A stretch of DNA of 64,000 nt from Buddleja alternifolia (GCA_019426215.1 CM033392.1:34206814-34270813), one strand, 5' to 3'. Numbered from the stretch's first letter, positions 7,623-18,350 are shown. Made by a program: numbers and translations. Notes: generated from the sequence alone by a model not told the origin.

Positions 7623-10600
7623 ATGGCACCAAAGAAATCACCATCTACTTCTGCTGAAATTACCATCAAGGTAACTGAAGGTCTTGTTGTCGACTGGAAA
7701 TTTCTATATGAACAAACTCAGATCAACCTGACGGACATAATGGACATGGTCGTCAAAGCTGGGCTCAAACCCTTCTTAACCCAATACTCTTATATGTTTC
7801 CTACTGAAGTTGAAACTTTCTGGAAGACTGCTACACTTTCAGAGGACAAGAAGTCCATCTCTTGTCAAATTCCCTTCTCCAAGAAGGAGTCTCCAAAGGA
7901 ATTCATCCTATCTGCTTCCACCATTGCCAAGAACTTCAATTTGCCTAATGAGGTGAGGCACTGGATTCTGTTACGTTGAAACAAATTAAGGAAGCATGGG
8001 CAATCATGAGTGCGTACGACGATGTTCCTTACACTCAGTACTTCGAGAAGAAAGACCTGGTGTCCAAATACCGGTTATTGGCTGATTTCTGCAGCAAGAT
8101 CATAGAATGCCGCGTGGGAACCTTTGATAAGGTAAATCCTGTTCAATTTCAGATGATGGTTGCTATACTCTTCAACATCAAAATCAACTGGAGTGAGTAC
8201 ATCTTCGGACGGTTTCGGGACAGTCTAAGCGCTTCAAATAAGCCTTATGGACTCATCCTGAGTGACATCTTGTTTAAATCGAATTGTGTGTACTCGTCTG
8301 GACTTCCGTTGAATAAGTCCAAGTTGTTGGGAAAAAAGATTCTGACCAATATGTTCAATCCTCCAAAAGTTAGTGGTGCGGCTAGACCCCTATCTGAGCG
8401 GCTGGAAGAACGCCAACTGCTTGCTCAAAAGGCTGAGAGACCAGTGCCAGAGGAAGCTGTGAAGCGTCCAGCAGCAACGAAGAAGAGAGCCCCCAGAAAA
8501 CCCAAAGTTAAAATTGCCGTCCCCTCTCAAAAGATTGATGAGGAAACTGATGAGGATGCCGAGGACAAGTTGCCTCTCAAAAGACGAAAGCTGGAAGGGA
8601 TCATTAAGCAAATAGACTTTGAAGAACCAGCTGTTGATCCTCCCGCTCCTCCGGCTAAACTAGTTGAAGGAGTCAACATTAAGAAAATCTTTAAGCGTTC
8701 CAGGACTAGCAAGCGTCAAGCTACTCCTGAAGAGCCTGAGACAGTTGAGCCAAGCGCTCAAGATGTTGCTGTTGAGCCAAGCGCTCAAGATGTTGCTGTT
8801 GAGTCAAGCGCTCAAGTTGTCGTTGAGCCAAGCGCTCAAGATGTTGCTGTTGAGCCAAGCGCTCCAGAAACTGTTGTTGAGCTTAGTTCTCAGGGTAAGT
8901 TTATTTCTTCCCACAGCATTTCTATTCCTACATCTGTAGAAGATCCTGCTCTTATAGAGGATGGCTCTTGTTTTTCAGCTATAGTTCCAGCTGCTGCTGA
9001 AGTGTCCACAGATGTTCTGTTGGATGTTGACCTGACTGGAGTTGTAGCTATCGCTCAAGATGTTGCCGCTGAAGTAGCTGCAATTGAACCTGAGGAACCT
9101 GCTACTTTAACAGAGGCACGTTCAGAAGGTCAGAACGCTGCTGAAGACGTTAGAGCTCCTCGTCACTTCTTTCAACTCGATCCGCTGAAGACAATTGATC
9201 ATTCAATTAACTATATGCCCCCAGCGCTCGACGAAGATTTCATTCCTGCAGGATATAATATAGAAAGATATATTGCTGCAGAAGCTGACGCTGCAAGACT
9301 GATTGACTTTGACAGCGCAATCAAAGCAACCGTTCTAGACAGACCAGGAGACAGACCTCCTAGATGTGCCGTGGATGTGGCTTACTATCTTGACAATGGC
9401 CACAGCAGACCAACTGGGTTCGCGCTAAGGGATTACACTGTTCGTGTGTATGATCCTCTCCGTCCTAGCTTTCTCAATCCCTCAGAGTCAGTCTTGAACA
9501 GAGAAGGTTACACACATTTCCCACAGACGGCTCACAGCCCTGAAAATCTTGCATCGGTCCGTCCTCTCTGTCTATGGAAAAATAAAGAGATTCATGCTGG
9601 TGAGCGCCTTGAATCGTTGACCGATCTGCTCCAGACTGAAGCTGATGCTTACTTTGACAGCGTCTGGAATGCCAACTATCAGCCTGATAAGCACCGCTTT
9701 GAAGCCATAAGAGATATTCATCTTGAAGGTATTCGTGCTATGGTGACTGCTGGCACAGACTTCTGTATAAATGAAGTAAATTGGGTTGAAGCGTACATGG
9801 GACATAAATACACCTTCCCAGAGTTAGTCCAAGCTCCCCATCTTTTCGGCATAGGCATGCATGACAAGAAGCGTCAATTCGCCAAGTATTGCCTCCTGAA
9901 GCGTCAACAACGACTCGGACCTGTTCTCAAGCTCCCAATTATTAGACATCAAATAGAACAATGTCTACGTCAAGAACTTCAGAGATTATCCCTCACCCCT
10001 CTTCGGTTTAATGCTCAAGCGTCTTCCAGTGGTACAGTTGGTGAACGGTGCTTAAATCTTGCTCCAAGCCACTGTGAAGAAAACTTCAATCTGATGGTAA
10101 AGATTCTATCTCCCGTATCTCTCTTTGATAAAATCTTCACTGCCAATCTCAGATCTTGGAACGGCTCAGTGATCAATTCATTCAAAGGATATCCGCTGCT
10201 CCCTTCCATTCGCAGTGAGGTACTCAATCACTATGAGTATGTTCTTTCTCTGCTTGAAAGGAATCAAGAGCTCGCTCAAGCCATTTATCCGTATCTTGAA
10301 GAGTACTATGCGGACTGTGTGCCTACACATCGACGTCCTGCATCTCTTCCCTCAGATTGCTTGATTGGATTTTCCAGAACTCACTGCACAGATTCACTAT
10401 TCTCCATCGCTCAAGCGCCGTCCAAAGTTTTCCCAGATCATGTGCTGGATATCATTGGTCCAATGTACATCAGGGCCATTGATAGTCCTCTTCGCACATT
10501 TATCTCCGGTACTTGTATGTCCAGGACCAGACTCATTGAACTCTTGGATTCTACATCCACCTCTTATGCCGACTCAGCAAGCTGGAACTTCCAATTCACT

Positions 10601-11782
10601 GACTTTCGCCAACCTGAGTCAACGCTTGAGGAAGCGCCTGCTGAGACATCTGAAGCGTCCAAATCTGCAGATACCAGTATTCCTGACGCTCCTGAACATG
10701 CTACCATTGATAGTGCTGAAGATACTTCCCTGGATATTCGAGGTACTGTTTTTGATCCAGCCTATCAAGTTCCTTTTGACTCTCTCAAACACTCATCACG
10801 GTTCAAGCGACCAGCTCCTCAAGCGGTTCAATCAGATGAGAGTCAAGCCTTCGGTCCCCTGCTTAAATCTGTTTTGGAGACAATTAGCGCTCAAGCTACT
10901 CAGAGTGAAGAATCTCTCCATTGGATTAAGGAAGACCTGGCAAAGATTGAAACTCACGTAATGAGCGCTCAGATTGCTCATATGCGTAGTTCAGCTCAAG
11001 CGGCAGTTGGTGAGTGCAAACAAGACTTTCAAGAAATGCAGGATGCTGCCCACGCAACCCAACTTGCCATGAAAGAAGAACTTGAAAAGCGCCTTGCAAC
11101 CCTTGAGATCTCTGTGAATGACGCCACCAGCGCTAAGCTTCTTGTTATGCAGGAACGCTTCGACAAGCGTCTGGATGACATCACAGATTCCTTATCTCAG
11201 ATTGCTCATCAGGTAAGTGTACTCACAAACCACTTCTTAAAATCTGATGATGGCAATAAGGGGGAAGAGAAGAAGAAAGGAGAAAAGCGGAAAGCGTCCA
11301 GTTCAAAAGTTGAAGATCCTCCGTCTCCTAAGCGTCAAATGCCTCCTTCTCAGTCTGCGCTTAATCTCCCGTCTTGGATAACTGCTCTGAAACAAAGTTC
11401 ATCCGGAGCGCCCAGTAGTACACTAAGGGAACCTCCTAGAGCGTTATATCCAAACCTACCAATTCCTACAAGAGCACTGCTTGAACAGTTTGACATTCCT
11501 CTTCAGAGAACATCCATTTCAGAACCTACAGATCCACAGATCTTAGCTGAAGAAAGGAAGATGACTGATTTTAGCCAAGCTTTTCGAATCTGCCTAAGGT
11601 ACATTGGTATCGACCCAACTGACTGGGATAATCACTTTAAAATATTCAAAAAGAGACAACAAGAAGAAAACAAGCTTATCATCAACAAAGATCATGAAGC
11701 AATGATGATCTTGGAAGACAATCTGACTGAAGCTATCCGAGCTGAAATGTCCAAGCGATACAGAGTTAGACCAAGTCATTAA
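7623..11782 (+). pseudogene. SIRE pol-distal accessory ORF (the position called envelope-like), one frameshift
   Basis: ATG at 7623 (MAPKKSPSTS) opens a 118-aa frame. The reading continues in another frame up to 11782 (1268 aa) after a single-base shift near 7947-7955. The nested copy has the same start (MAPK) and homologous sequence across this point (NLPN, VTL, FDKV, MMV), so it is one gene of about 1385 codons. The visible parts are an N-terminal globular domain; a basic stretch (KRPAATKKRAPRKPK, possible nuclear signal); repeats of EPSAQDVAV (8737-8880); a large globular middle; a coiled-coil segment (about 10980-11240); a basic linker (KGEEKKKGEKRKASSSK); and a conserved end (WDNHFKIFKKRQQEENK, then RPSH). 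I see no signal peptide, membrane anchor or envelope fusion motif. Its role is unknown. Similar plant TE proteins exist, but I cannot name a domain. Confidence 0.75.
8737..8880 (+). repeat. In-frame tandem repeat in the accessory ORF
   Basis: About five units of GTTGAGCCAAGCGCTCAAGA and variants (27-33 bp) encode EPSAQDVAV-type repeats. The units are nearly identical at the DNA level, so the array expanded recently or is being homogenised. Confidence 0.8.
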
Positions 11783-12005
11783 AGCTTTCTGATTTTACAT
11801 TATCTATATTCTTGTCTCTTATATCTTTAAATATTCAGCTGTAAAAATGCTTGTAATTCCCGATAAATATGAAATGCATTTTTTTTCTTGCTGAAACATC
11901 TCGTTGAAGCGTAACTAACTTTAACTAACGTCTACTGATCAAAGCTAACTTTTACTTTTGGTTATCTAACTCTTGAACTATAAAAGAGTAAGTATTGCCA
12001 TCATC
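11783..12005 (+). other. 3' untranslated part of the SIRE interior
   Basis: About 220 bp between the accessory ORF stop and the polypurine tract, A/T-rich, without coding sequence. The sequence GTTAGCTTT/GTTAACT-like pattern recurs here and in the matching place in the other two copies (22280-22400 and 45455-45550, minus). Confidence 0.5.
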
Positions 12006-12019
12006 AAAAAGGGGGAAAT
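12006..12019 (+). promoter_or_regulatory. Polypurine tract (plus-strand primer)
   Basis: AAAAAGGGGGAAAT lies directly against the LTR start TGTTAGGAATTTC. The same arrangement is found in the nested copy (22261-22274, minus) and the third copy (45431-45444, minus). Confidence 0.88.
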
Positions 12020-13564
12020 TGTTAGGAATTTCATGTTAGAAGTTTTGATGATGACAATTAAGTTTTTGTTAGACCCCAAAAAGTTGTAAGTTTATTTTCG
12101 TAGAAAACTTGTATAGGCTTTGAAGCATTAGACTTGTAATAGATTTATTAGGCTTTGTTATCTTACTTTAGAGTGTTAGGCAAAATAGTCTTAGGCTGAG
12201 CGTCTGATGATTTCTGAGTGAGTTTATCAGTGGTAAAGTTCGAAGACTCAAGCGCCTGATCTCAGAAGATAGATACAGTCTCCAAGCGTCCACTTTGGCC
12301 AGCTATATCAAGCGTTACCTTATGGGACAGAAGTGATTTCACCTGAATTTACTTCTAAGTCCAGAAGGAGTTTAATGCAAATATTCTCAAAGCATTAAAT
12401 ACCAACGGGTATTAATTTCAAATGCATTAAATGTTGATAAGAGCATTTAATATGATAAGCAATGTCAGACGTACGGAGAAGCCACCCTATTGGACTGTCA
12501 ACTATCTCAGACTGCAGCACCAACTTTCGTGCAGCAGATTTTCAGGAAAAAGGACAAAAGCTGTTCACTCGCGAAAGTGAGAGACACGCGCCAGTGCATG
12601 TGTCAAACGGACACTTTCTCCAAGAATACCTATAAATAGGACTTCAACAACAAACAAAAAAAAAGAGCAACAATTTTATCAAAGCCAAATTGCTGTTGCA
12701 TTAAAATCTCATTCCTTAAACTCTCAGAAAAGCCAGAAACTTCAAGAAACATCCAAATTGCTTTTCTTATATTCCTGAGACAGTCAACAAATATCACAAA
12801 CATTTTTTTTTAAGAAACCAGATTCCTACTGAGATATTACCAAGTTGTTTGAACTTCATCAAAATCAAACAAACCTTTTAGAAAATCCCATCCAAGCCTC
12901 GCGATCTGTGTGAAGTCGAAGTTGGATACTTGCATCATTTCTGGGTGAAAGAAGCAAGAGGGTTGAAGTGATTTGAAGCAGAAATCTGTGTGATCAAGGA
13001 GCTCAAGTCATCGACATCCATCTCTCCCTAATTTGTAGAAGATTCTGTGTGATTCTTTGAGAATCATTTTAGTGGATTGCCTCCAAGTGCAAAGGAGAAG
13101 AAGGACGTAGTTGGGATTACACCACCCAACGAACCTTACAAATATTGTGTTATTTACTTTTCAGTCATTTCATTCATCTATCATATCATTGCATAAGTAA
13201 AACACAATCAAAAGCTAAGCACCTAAGAAACATCTTGTGACGCTAAAACTTTCAAAGAGAAGACTCCAAAATCATTCCGCTGTGCTAACCCTGATTAAAA
13301 GAACTGAACGCTTAACCTACAAGGTCAAAGTATTCAATTCCTGAAGTCTAAGTTAACTTTATAAAACAGTCTTCATTAGACGCTTCACAAAGTCTCAAAT
13401 ATCTTATGTGAACGCTAAGGTGAAGCGTCACACACACTTCAAGCGCCTATCATTTCAAGCGTCCAAATACGTTTAATACGAAATCTTTTTTAAGTCGAAA
13501 AAGACTAAAGGGTCTATTCAACCCCCCCTTTCTAGACCCTTTCGTATGCCACTTGGGACCAACA
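12020..13564 (+). mobile_element. SIRE 3' LTR (1545 bp)
   Basis: It begins TGTTAGGAATTTC after the polypurine tract and ends CTTGGGACCAACA. Both ends agree with the nested copy's LTRs. TATAAATAGG at 12631-12640 is the likely TATA box, placing transcription start near 12660. The last 154 bases duplicate the first 154 of the window. The 3' flank begins ATTTG. The matching 5' target site is outside the window, so no target duplication can be checked. Confidence 0.88.
12631..12638 (+). promoter_or_regulatory. TATA box in the SIRE LTR
   Basis: TATAAATA in the middle of the LTR is followed by an A-rich, CAACAA-rich leader. The nested LTRs carry the same box on the minus strand (21604-21611 and 34171-34178). 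Confidence 0.65.
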
Positions 13565-15000
13565 ATTTGTGTATGTATATTTGTGTATTTACGAATATAT
13601 TTCTCGGTTGAAATTTTGCGGTATTGAAATGACTTGAAATTCGTATAGTCATAGCGAAACGGTATTCTAAACAAAACTCATGACGTTGTCATGCGATCTC
13701 GGAATTTTAGCCATTTGAGATCGTTTAAGACCTCAAATTTGCGTTTTATTACGAAAATAGGGTATTTTTGTAATAAAACGCAAATTTGAGGCCTTAAACG
13801 ATCTCAAATGGCTAAAATCACGAGAGCGCAAGGCTTTGCCTTGCGTTTTGTTCGGAATGCCGTTTCGTTATGATCGTCTGAATTTCGTATCATTCCAACA
13901 CGGTCAAAATTTTTTTTAAAATTTTTCCGGGGCCTATTACAGCGGTTTTTTCCAAAACCGCTGTAATAGGCCCCGGAAAAATAATTTTCTTTTTTTTAAT
14001 AGCGGTTATTTGTATAACCGCTGTAATAGGGTATACCTATTACAGCGGTTATAAAAATAACCGCTGTAATAGTTATCTATTACAGCGGTTTTTAACCGCT
14101 GTAATTGGCCTGAATCAATTACAGCGGTACCTATTACAGCGGTTAAAACTGCTGTAATTGGCAAAAAAAACCCGCTGTAATAGGTCATTTCTGTAGTAGT
14201 GATAAACCCTTCGTTCACGTTCTCCAGTCAAGTGGGAGTCATGGTTATGTCAAACTTACTGGACTTGACCATATGTATAAATCATAATAAATACGAGATC
14301 ATTGAGATCAATTTAGTGTCAAGCATAATCGTCTCGTTTGCTTTGGCCAAAGACATTGATCTGTATTTATCTATAATTACATAGGGTACATACTCATTCA
14401 CTTATGAGAGAAGAAATCCCATATTAGATATCTGCCATGATTACCACTTGCCCATCAAGTCCGAATTTCGATATTGACCCTTCCAAAGGGTGAATTGGGT
14501 CTAACTACTCTAGTAAAAGACTTGACGTCACAAGTGCATCTTCAGTTTGACACTTCAGGTCAAAGGTTCACATATACCAATTACGCATAATCAGTTTCGT
14601 TATTGACAGTCACAGAGTGAAAACCCATGTGACAGAATCTATGTGAGTCGTGTTCGAACATATCAGTTCCACTGACGTGTCTACAATCTTAATCTCCTAT
14701 CATCCCATGATACCAGACAGGCACTCCCATGTCAGAGCTAAGATTGTACTAGTATTCGAAATCTTTATTTGTTTATTAAAGAGTTCATATTACTTGCGAA
14801 CTTATTTTAGCTATCAAAATCGATCTCTCTAGTGCCAATCTTACTATCCCATAGGAAGTAGAGGGATCGCCCTGAAAACATGGACAAAACGTTTTACACA
14901 ACTTATAGATACAGATAAGAATTAAGTGAAAACTCAATAATGTCTTTTATTTAAGAAGAGTTTAAGTTCAATACAAGATATATGCCTTATCCATTCTATC
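13411..15000. repeat. Right copy of the tandem-duplicated segment
   Basis: This matches 1-1590 base for base except for about 15 substitutions and one short inverted stretch at 13751-13771. It comprises the SIRE LTR end, the CACTA-like segment and most of the copia LTR fragment. Unlike the left copy it runs on without a break into 15001-15031, so it keeps the ancestral right flank. Confidence 0.85.
13565..14201 (-). mobile_element. CACTA (En/Spm-like) terminus with subterminal repeats, right copy
   Basis: Same structure as 155-791: palindrome at about 13622-13902, subterminal ATTACAGCGG/CCGCTGTAAT repeats at 13930-14185, and terminus CTGTAGTAGTG at 14191-14201. The centre of the palindrome (13751-13771) is the reverse complement of the matching bases in the left copy, while the arms are otherwise collinear. 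The element extends leftward into the SIRE insertion site. Confidence 0.65.
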
Positions 15001-15031
15001 CTCTATGGCATTTGAGGACATAATCCTAACA
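14202..15031 (-). mobile_element. Copia-type LTR fragment, reverse orientation
   Basis: Read on the minus strand it starts TGTTAGGATTATGTCCTC at 15031. That makes 15031 the LTR start. The minus-strand bases upstream of it (TAAGTGAAAATGT) are not a convincing polypurine tract, so this is more likely a solo LTR or a 5' LTR. The other end is hidden by the CACTA-like insertion at 14201/14202. Confidence 0.55.
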
Positions 15032-16320
15032 ACATTTTCACTTACAAAAACGCATAACAACTATTGAAGACACGACATTGTTTTGGCATTAAAAGGAGGG
15101 GCCAGCCGAAGACAAATTGAGACACGCCAATTGGCTTAAGAGTTAGTTAGGCGGTTACGGTTACTCAGCTCAATTAGACTAATCTTACCATAACTAGAGG
15201 GTTGTTAGGATTAATAACCATTCTGGAAATTGTATTCAACTTGTAATCTCTCTCTTTCTCATCCCTCTGTATTACTCAATTTGTACGGATAATTCCATTA
15301 ATCTCAAAAAAGAACTTAGGATTCACTTTGAATCTTAACATTGAGCTGGGGATTTCAATGAGATTCTCCATCAATCTGAAAAGGAGAGTTGAACTTCAAG
15401 TCTAACAACAAATGTGTGCAAATGCATTTGGTGTAATAGAAGAAAGTAGATCTCCTCCTATTTTCCAGTCTGGGTCGATCAATGTGTGCAAATTCTAGTT
15501 ATAAAAATCTTTTTTCGCATTCACTTTATCAACGGGCAGAGGGTAAGCAAAGAAAATGGAAGAAGAGGGCCAAATTCTAAATTTGAATTATTATGGCTCC
15601 TAAGAAAATTAAGTTTGTGCCCACTATGCCTTTTATGTGATTGTTGTCAATACATCCCCATAAAGTCAAATGTTCTTAACTATGATACACGGACACTCCA
15701 AAAAATCATCCCGTGCAGTGTTGTATACGCGCCCTGTCCGTGTTCAGCTATTGAAAGAAAGAAAAAAATACACATGGACAATCGTGTCGGAAACGTGTCT
15801 GTGTACTTATTCTTTTAAAAATTGAAGTGTCCCGTGTCAGTGTTGTATCTGTGTCCGTATCTCGTGTCCGCCCATCATAGGTTTTTAAAGACTTGCTGAG
15901 CTTATTATCGATTACAAAACCAATTAAGTGGAGTGCTTAATCATAAAGAGCACCACGGATCTCTATCGTGGTCGTGAGACAACCAATATTAAAACATCAC
16001 CTTTTGTACAAGCATATATTTTAGAGAAGCTTAATTGATCCTTTCATTTAATTCCATGTGCATCTAAACTTATCTATCACTAAAAAAGTGGTATTGCTTT
16101 AAAAGTATAAACAACTTTTAACATCGACCTATCAGAAAAAGATCAACACAAATCAAATAATAAAAAGTTTAATTTCCAAAAAAAAAAACTCCACGTTTAT
16201 TTTCTATATAATAATATTGTTAATTGGGATTCACACCACTTACAAAACATGAAACCCTTTAAAACTTATGAACAAGGATATATGCAAGAGCTCTCTTTGC
16301 ATGCCCTTAAAACTTAAAAC
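15032..16320. other. Intergenic DNA left of the CLE gene
   Basis: This is A/T-rich with no supported gene. 15200-15310 (TGTTAGGATTAATAACC, then CTTGTAATCTCTCTCTTTC) resembles a weathered copia LTR. 15690-15870 has a CACGGACACTCCAAAAAAT stretch and repeated GTGTCCG words that recur at about 17365-17475. An open frame at 15486-15818 has no protein-like features. Confidence 0.4.
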
Positions 16321-16578
16321 TTATGACATGGGGATATTGAAGTGATGATGAGGGTCAGGTCCTCCCGGACTATACCTACGGGGCTTGTAGTGGCCATCCA
16401 CACCAGAATCACTTTCGTTATCCTGCTCCACTAATATCTTTCTCTTAAAGATTTGTCGAAAAGAATCTGTTACACTCGTCCTTTTTCGAAAGAATAGTTT
16501 GTGAGCCCGAGATTCACATGAGTTTACTATAATTATTGACAATAATAAGAAAAACAAGAAAAACTTGCAGCAATACAT
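16321..16578 (-). CDS. CLE-family signalling peptide precursor
   Basis: This is an 85-aa single-exon protein. Residues 1-24 (MYCCKFFLFFLLLSIIIVNS then CESRA) form a clear signal peptide. A basic, variable middle follows. Residues 68-79 are RYSPGGPDPHHH, the CLE dodecapeptide, with P4, G6, P7, D8, P9 and H11 all present, followed by a six-residue tail (FNIPMS). The motif is closest to the CLE1-7 type (RLSPGGPDP.HH) known from Arabidopsis. By family knowledge the precursor is secreted, cleaved to a 12-13-residue peptide, often proline-hydroxylated and arabinosylated, and perceived by CLV1/BAM-type receptor kinases. A TATA box lies 59-68 bp upstream. It sits alone in a 4-kb island between TE blocks. 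The frame is intact and the length is normal for the family. The exact orthologue is not decidable here. Confidence 0.92.
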   Translation of the reverse strand: MYCCKFFLFFLLLSIIIVNSCESRAHKLFFRKRTSVTDSFRQIFKRKILVEQDNESDSGVDGHYKPRRYSPGGPDPHHHFNIPMS

Positions 16579-16636
16579 TGAAATGTCTACAGTAGTAGTA
16601 CTGCTTCAGATGGAAAACTAGTAATTGTTGGCAAAG

Positions 16637-16646
16637 CTATATATAG
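16637..16646 (-). promoter_or_regulatory. TATA box of the CLE gene
   Basis: CTATATATAG lies about 60 bp upstream of the CLE ATG. This predicts a transcription start near 16605 and a 5' leader of roughly 30 bases. A second A/T-rich TATA-like run lies at 16678-16693. Confidence 0.55.
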
Positions 16647-17831
16647 ATGTCCAAACCAAGTGCATTAGCTTCTTTCGCTTATAAATATATATATTGTTTA
16701 TTATTAATATGCTTTTCTTCTAATTAATCAGTTTTTTAGGTAATATATGGCAGAATAATAAATGTAGCCAATGTCTCATCAGGTTAGAGCAATCCATATC
16801 ATTAGTTTTGCAAATAGTAAAATTGAACCTAGTATCTATATATTACCTAGTAACCGTTGAGACATTAAAAAAGATTCTGAGAAGAATGAATCTCCATTTT
16901 TAATTCTTGCAAAAGTGTTTGTCTAATCAGCAGCTTTTGGCCTTGTTAACCATTTGTGATGTCGACAAGCTGAAAGGGTACATTTAGGTGAACCCTTCTC
17001 CCCGTTGAGCATCCAAGGGTCAGAATCTGGATTTATTAATTTTTTTATTACAGAATATATATATATATATAGATATATATATATTGACCCTATTAAATAT
17101 TGCAACTGCTTTTTGCTTTAAAAGTGCTCTTCCTCTTCTAATTAGAGTGTCATGCTCACCACTTTGTATATTCAAGGATTCCATTTCTCTCTTCACCCTG
17201 CGGTATAAAATGAACAAATTACGGGGTGACATTTTCTTTAATGATGCACGTAATTATTTGTTTTGGTTTTTTAAGATCACATTATTGGCAAATTATTTAG
17301 AAAATGACCCCGATAAGGTACGCTGCAGAATTAAACTAAAAAACCTAGCTTTATTGCCCACATCTATAAAACACAGACACTCCAAAAAATTTTCCTGGGT
17401 GGTGTCTGGCGCATGCCGGACACGACACGCCTCCTTCACATGTGGGACACAGCTAATCCGTGTGGATGGTTTAAAAAATAAAAACAGGAATTTGGACAAG
17501 ACCAGATGCATGTCCAACATGGTGAGGACACAGTTGACAGTTCTCTAACAAATTAAAAAGTGTAGGGTTCAAATTGTAAATAGAAAAAGTTTAAAAATCC
17601 TAATTCTAATTCCGTTTTAGCAAACACGCCTAATGTGTTTCTGTTTCAACTCTAAAACGTCTTTCAATTCTCAACTTCAAGCCCATCGTTTTCGCCGTCT
17701 TCTTCATCGGAGGAAGATCATCGTCATCTTCTTCACTGTTGCTGTTGAACGGTCCCCAACTCCAAGTTACCACCATCACACGGTTCAACTTCTTACTTTC
17801 TTAGTCTTTTTCGACTCCTCTTCCACAAATT

Positions 17832-17953
17832 CAAAACCCTAAGTTTTCAAATTGAAACCTACATTATTTCGAAATTACTATGCTTATTAGGGACTATCTT
17901 TGCCTAAAATAAAACAAGAATTTTTAGGTTTCAATTTGGAAACTTAGGGTTTT
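17832..17953. repeat. Inverted repeat, 29-bp arms
   Basis: The left arm 17832-17860 (CAAAACCCTAAGTTTT then CAAATTGAAACCT) pairs with 17925-17953 with one mismatch across a 64-base loop. The words CCCTAAG/CTTAGGG sit at the outer ends. It could be a MITE relic; no clear target duplication was found. Confidence 0.7.
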
Positions 17954-18029
17954 GTGATAATGAGGTTTCAATTTTTTGCCTAAAATTTTCCACTTGTCAT
18001 AATAAATTTAAAGCTAGTGTATTATACGT

Positions 18030-18350
18030 TTGTAGATAAAGTAAATTTGTATCCAATGAAAAAATGACAAGTGGAAAATACCACATTAATTATAAACTGA
18101 AGTCTTTTAATTTATATTTTGAAATTTATTAAATGTTGTTCCAAAATTAAATAATTGATTAAATAATATTTTGATAGGTACATTATTGAAAATTCAAATC
18201 GCGCCACATGTCAAATTGATGTGTTCCAGCCAATCAAATTATGTCTTGCAGTAAAAAAGTCAAGGACCAATTACCAAATGAATATGTCGACCAATAAAAA
18301 GACACCAAAGTAATTGATATTTATCTCTTTAAATTAATATAGATATGAAT
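18030..18350 (+). repeat. Dispersed repeat, copy A
   Basis: It matches 42860-43175 in the same orientation. Shared blocks are ATGACAAGTG then AAAATACCA, AAAATTAAATAATTGAT, CAATCAA then TCTTGCAGTAAA, and GACACCAAAGTAATTGATAT. Identity by eye is about 80% with small indels. It lies 0.7 kb left of the old gypsy-like element; copy B lies about 0.95 kb to its right. Confidence 0.75.

Larger units (their letters stand above)
1591..13564 (+). mobile_element. SIRE/Sirevirus-type Ty1-copia element, forward copy lacking its 5' LTR and gag start
   Basis: The order is gag (truncated), protease, integrase, RT, RNase H, accessory ORF, polypurine tract, 3' LTR. Integrase upstream of RT defines Ty1/copia. 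The long ORF after pol and the Gag type match the Sirevirus lineage (SIRE1, Opie, Maximus). No 5' LTR, primer-binding site or Gag N-terminus is present in this copy, because the tandem-duplication breakpoint at 1590/1591 falls in gag. Frameshifts near 3566-3581, 4000-4027 and 7950 make it non-autonomous as read. It is nevertheless the best-preserved of the three SIRE copies in the window. Confidence 0.88.

Noticed and set aside
15486..15818. 110-aa open frame near the CLE gene
   Set aside because: Cys/Lys-rich random composition, no domain, no conserved context, and it overlaps the dispersed GTGTCCG repeat.
17633..17842. 69-aa open frame in CT-rich DNA
   Set aside because: Looks like leader-type CT-rich sequence. 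It has no start context, domain or continuation, and it ends at an inverted repeat.
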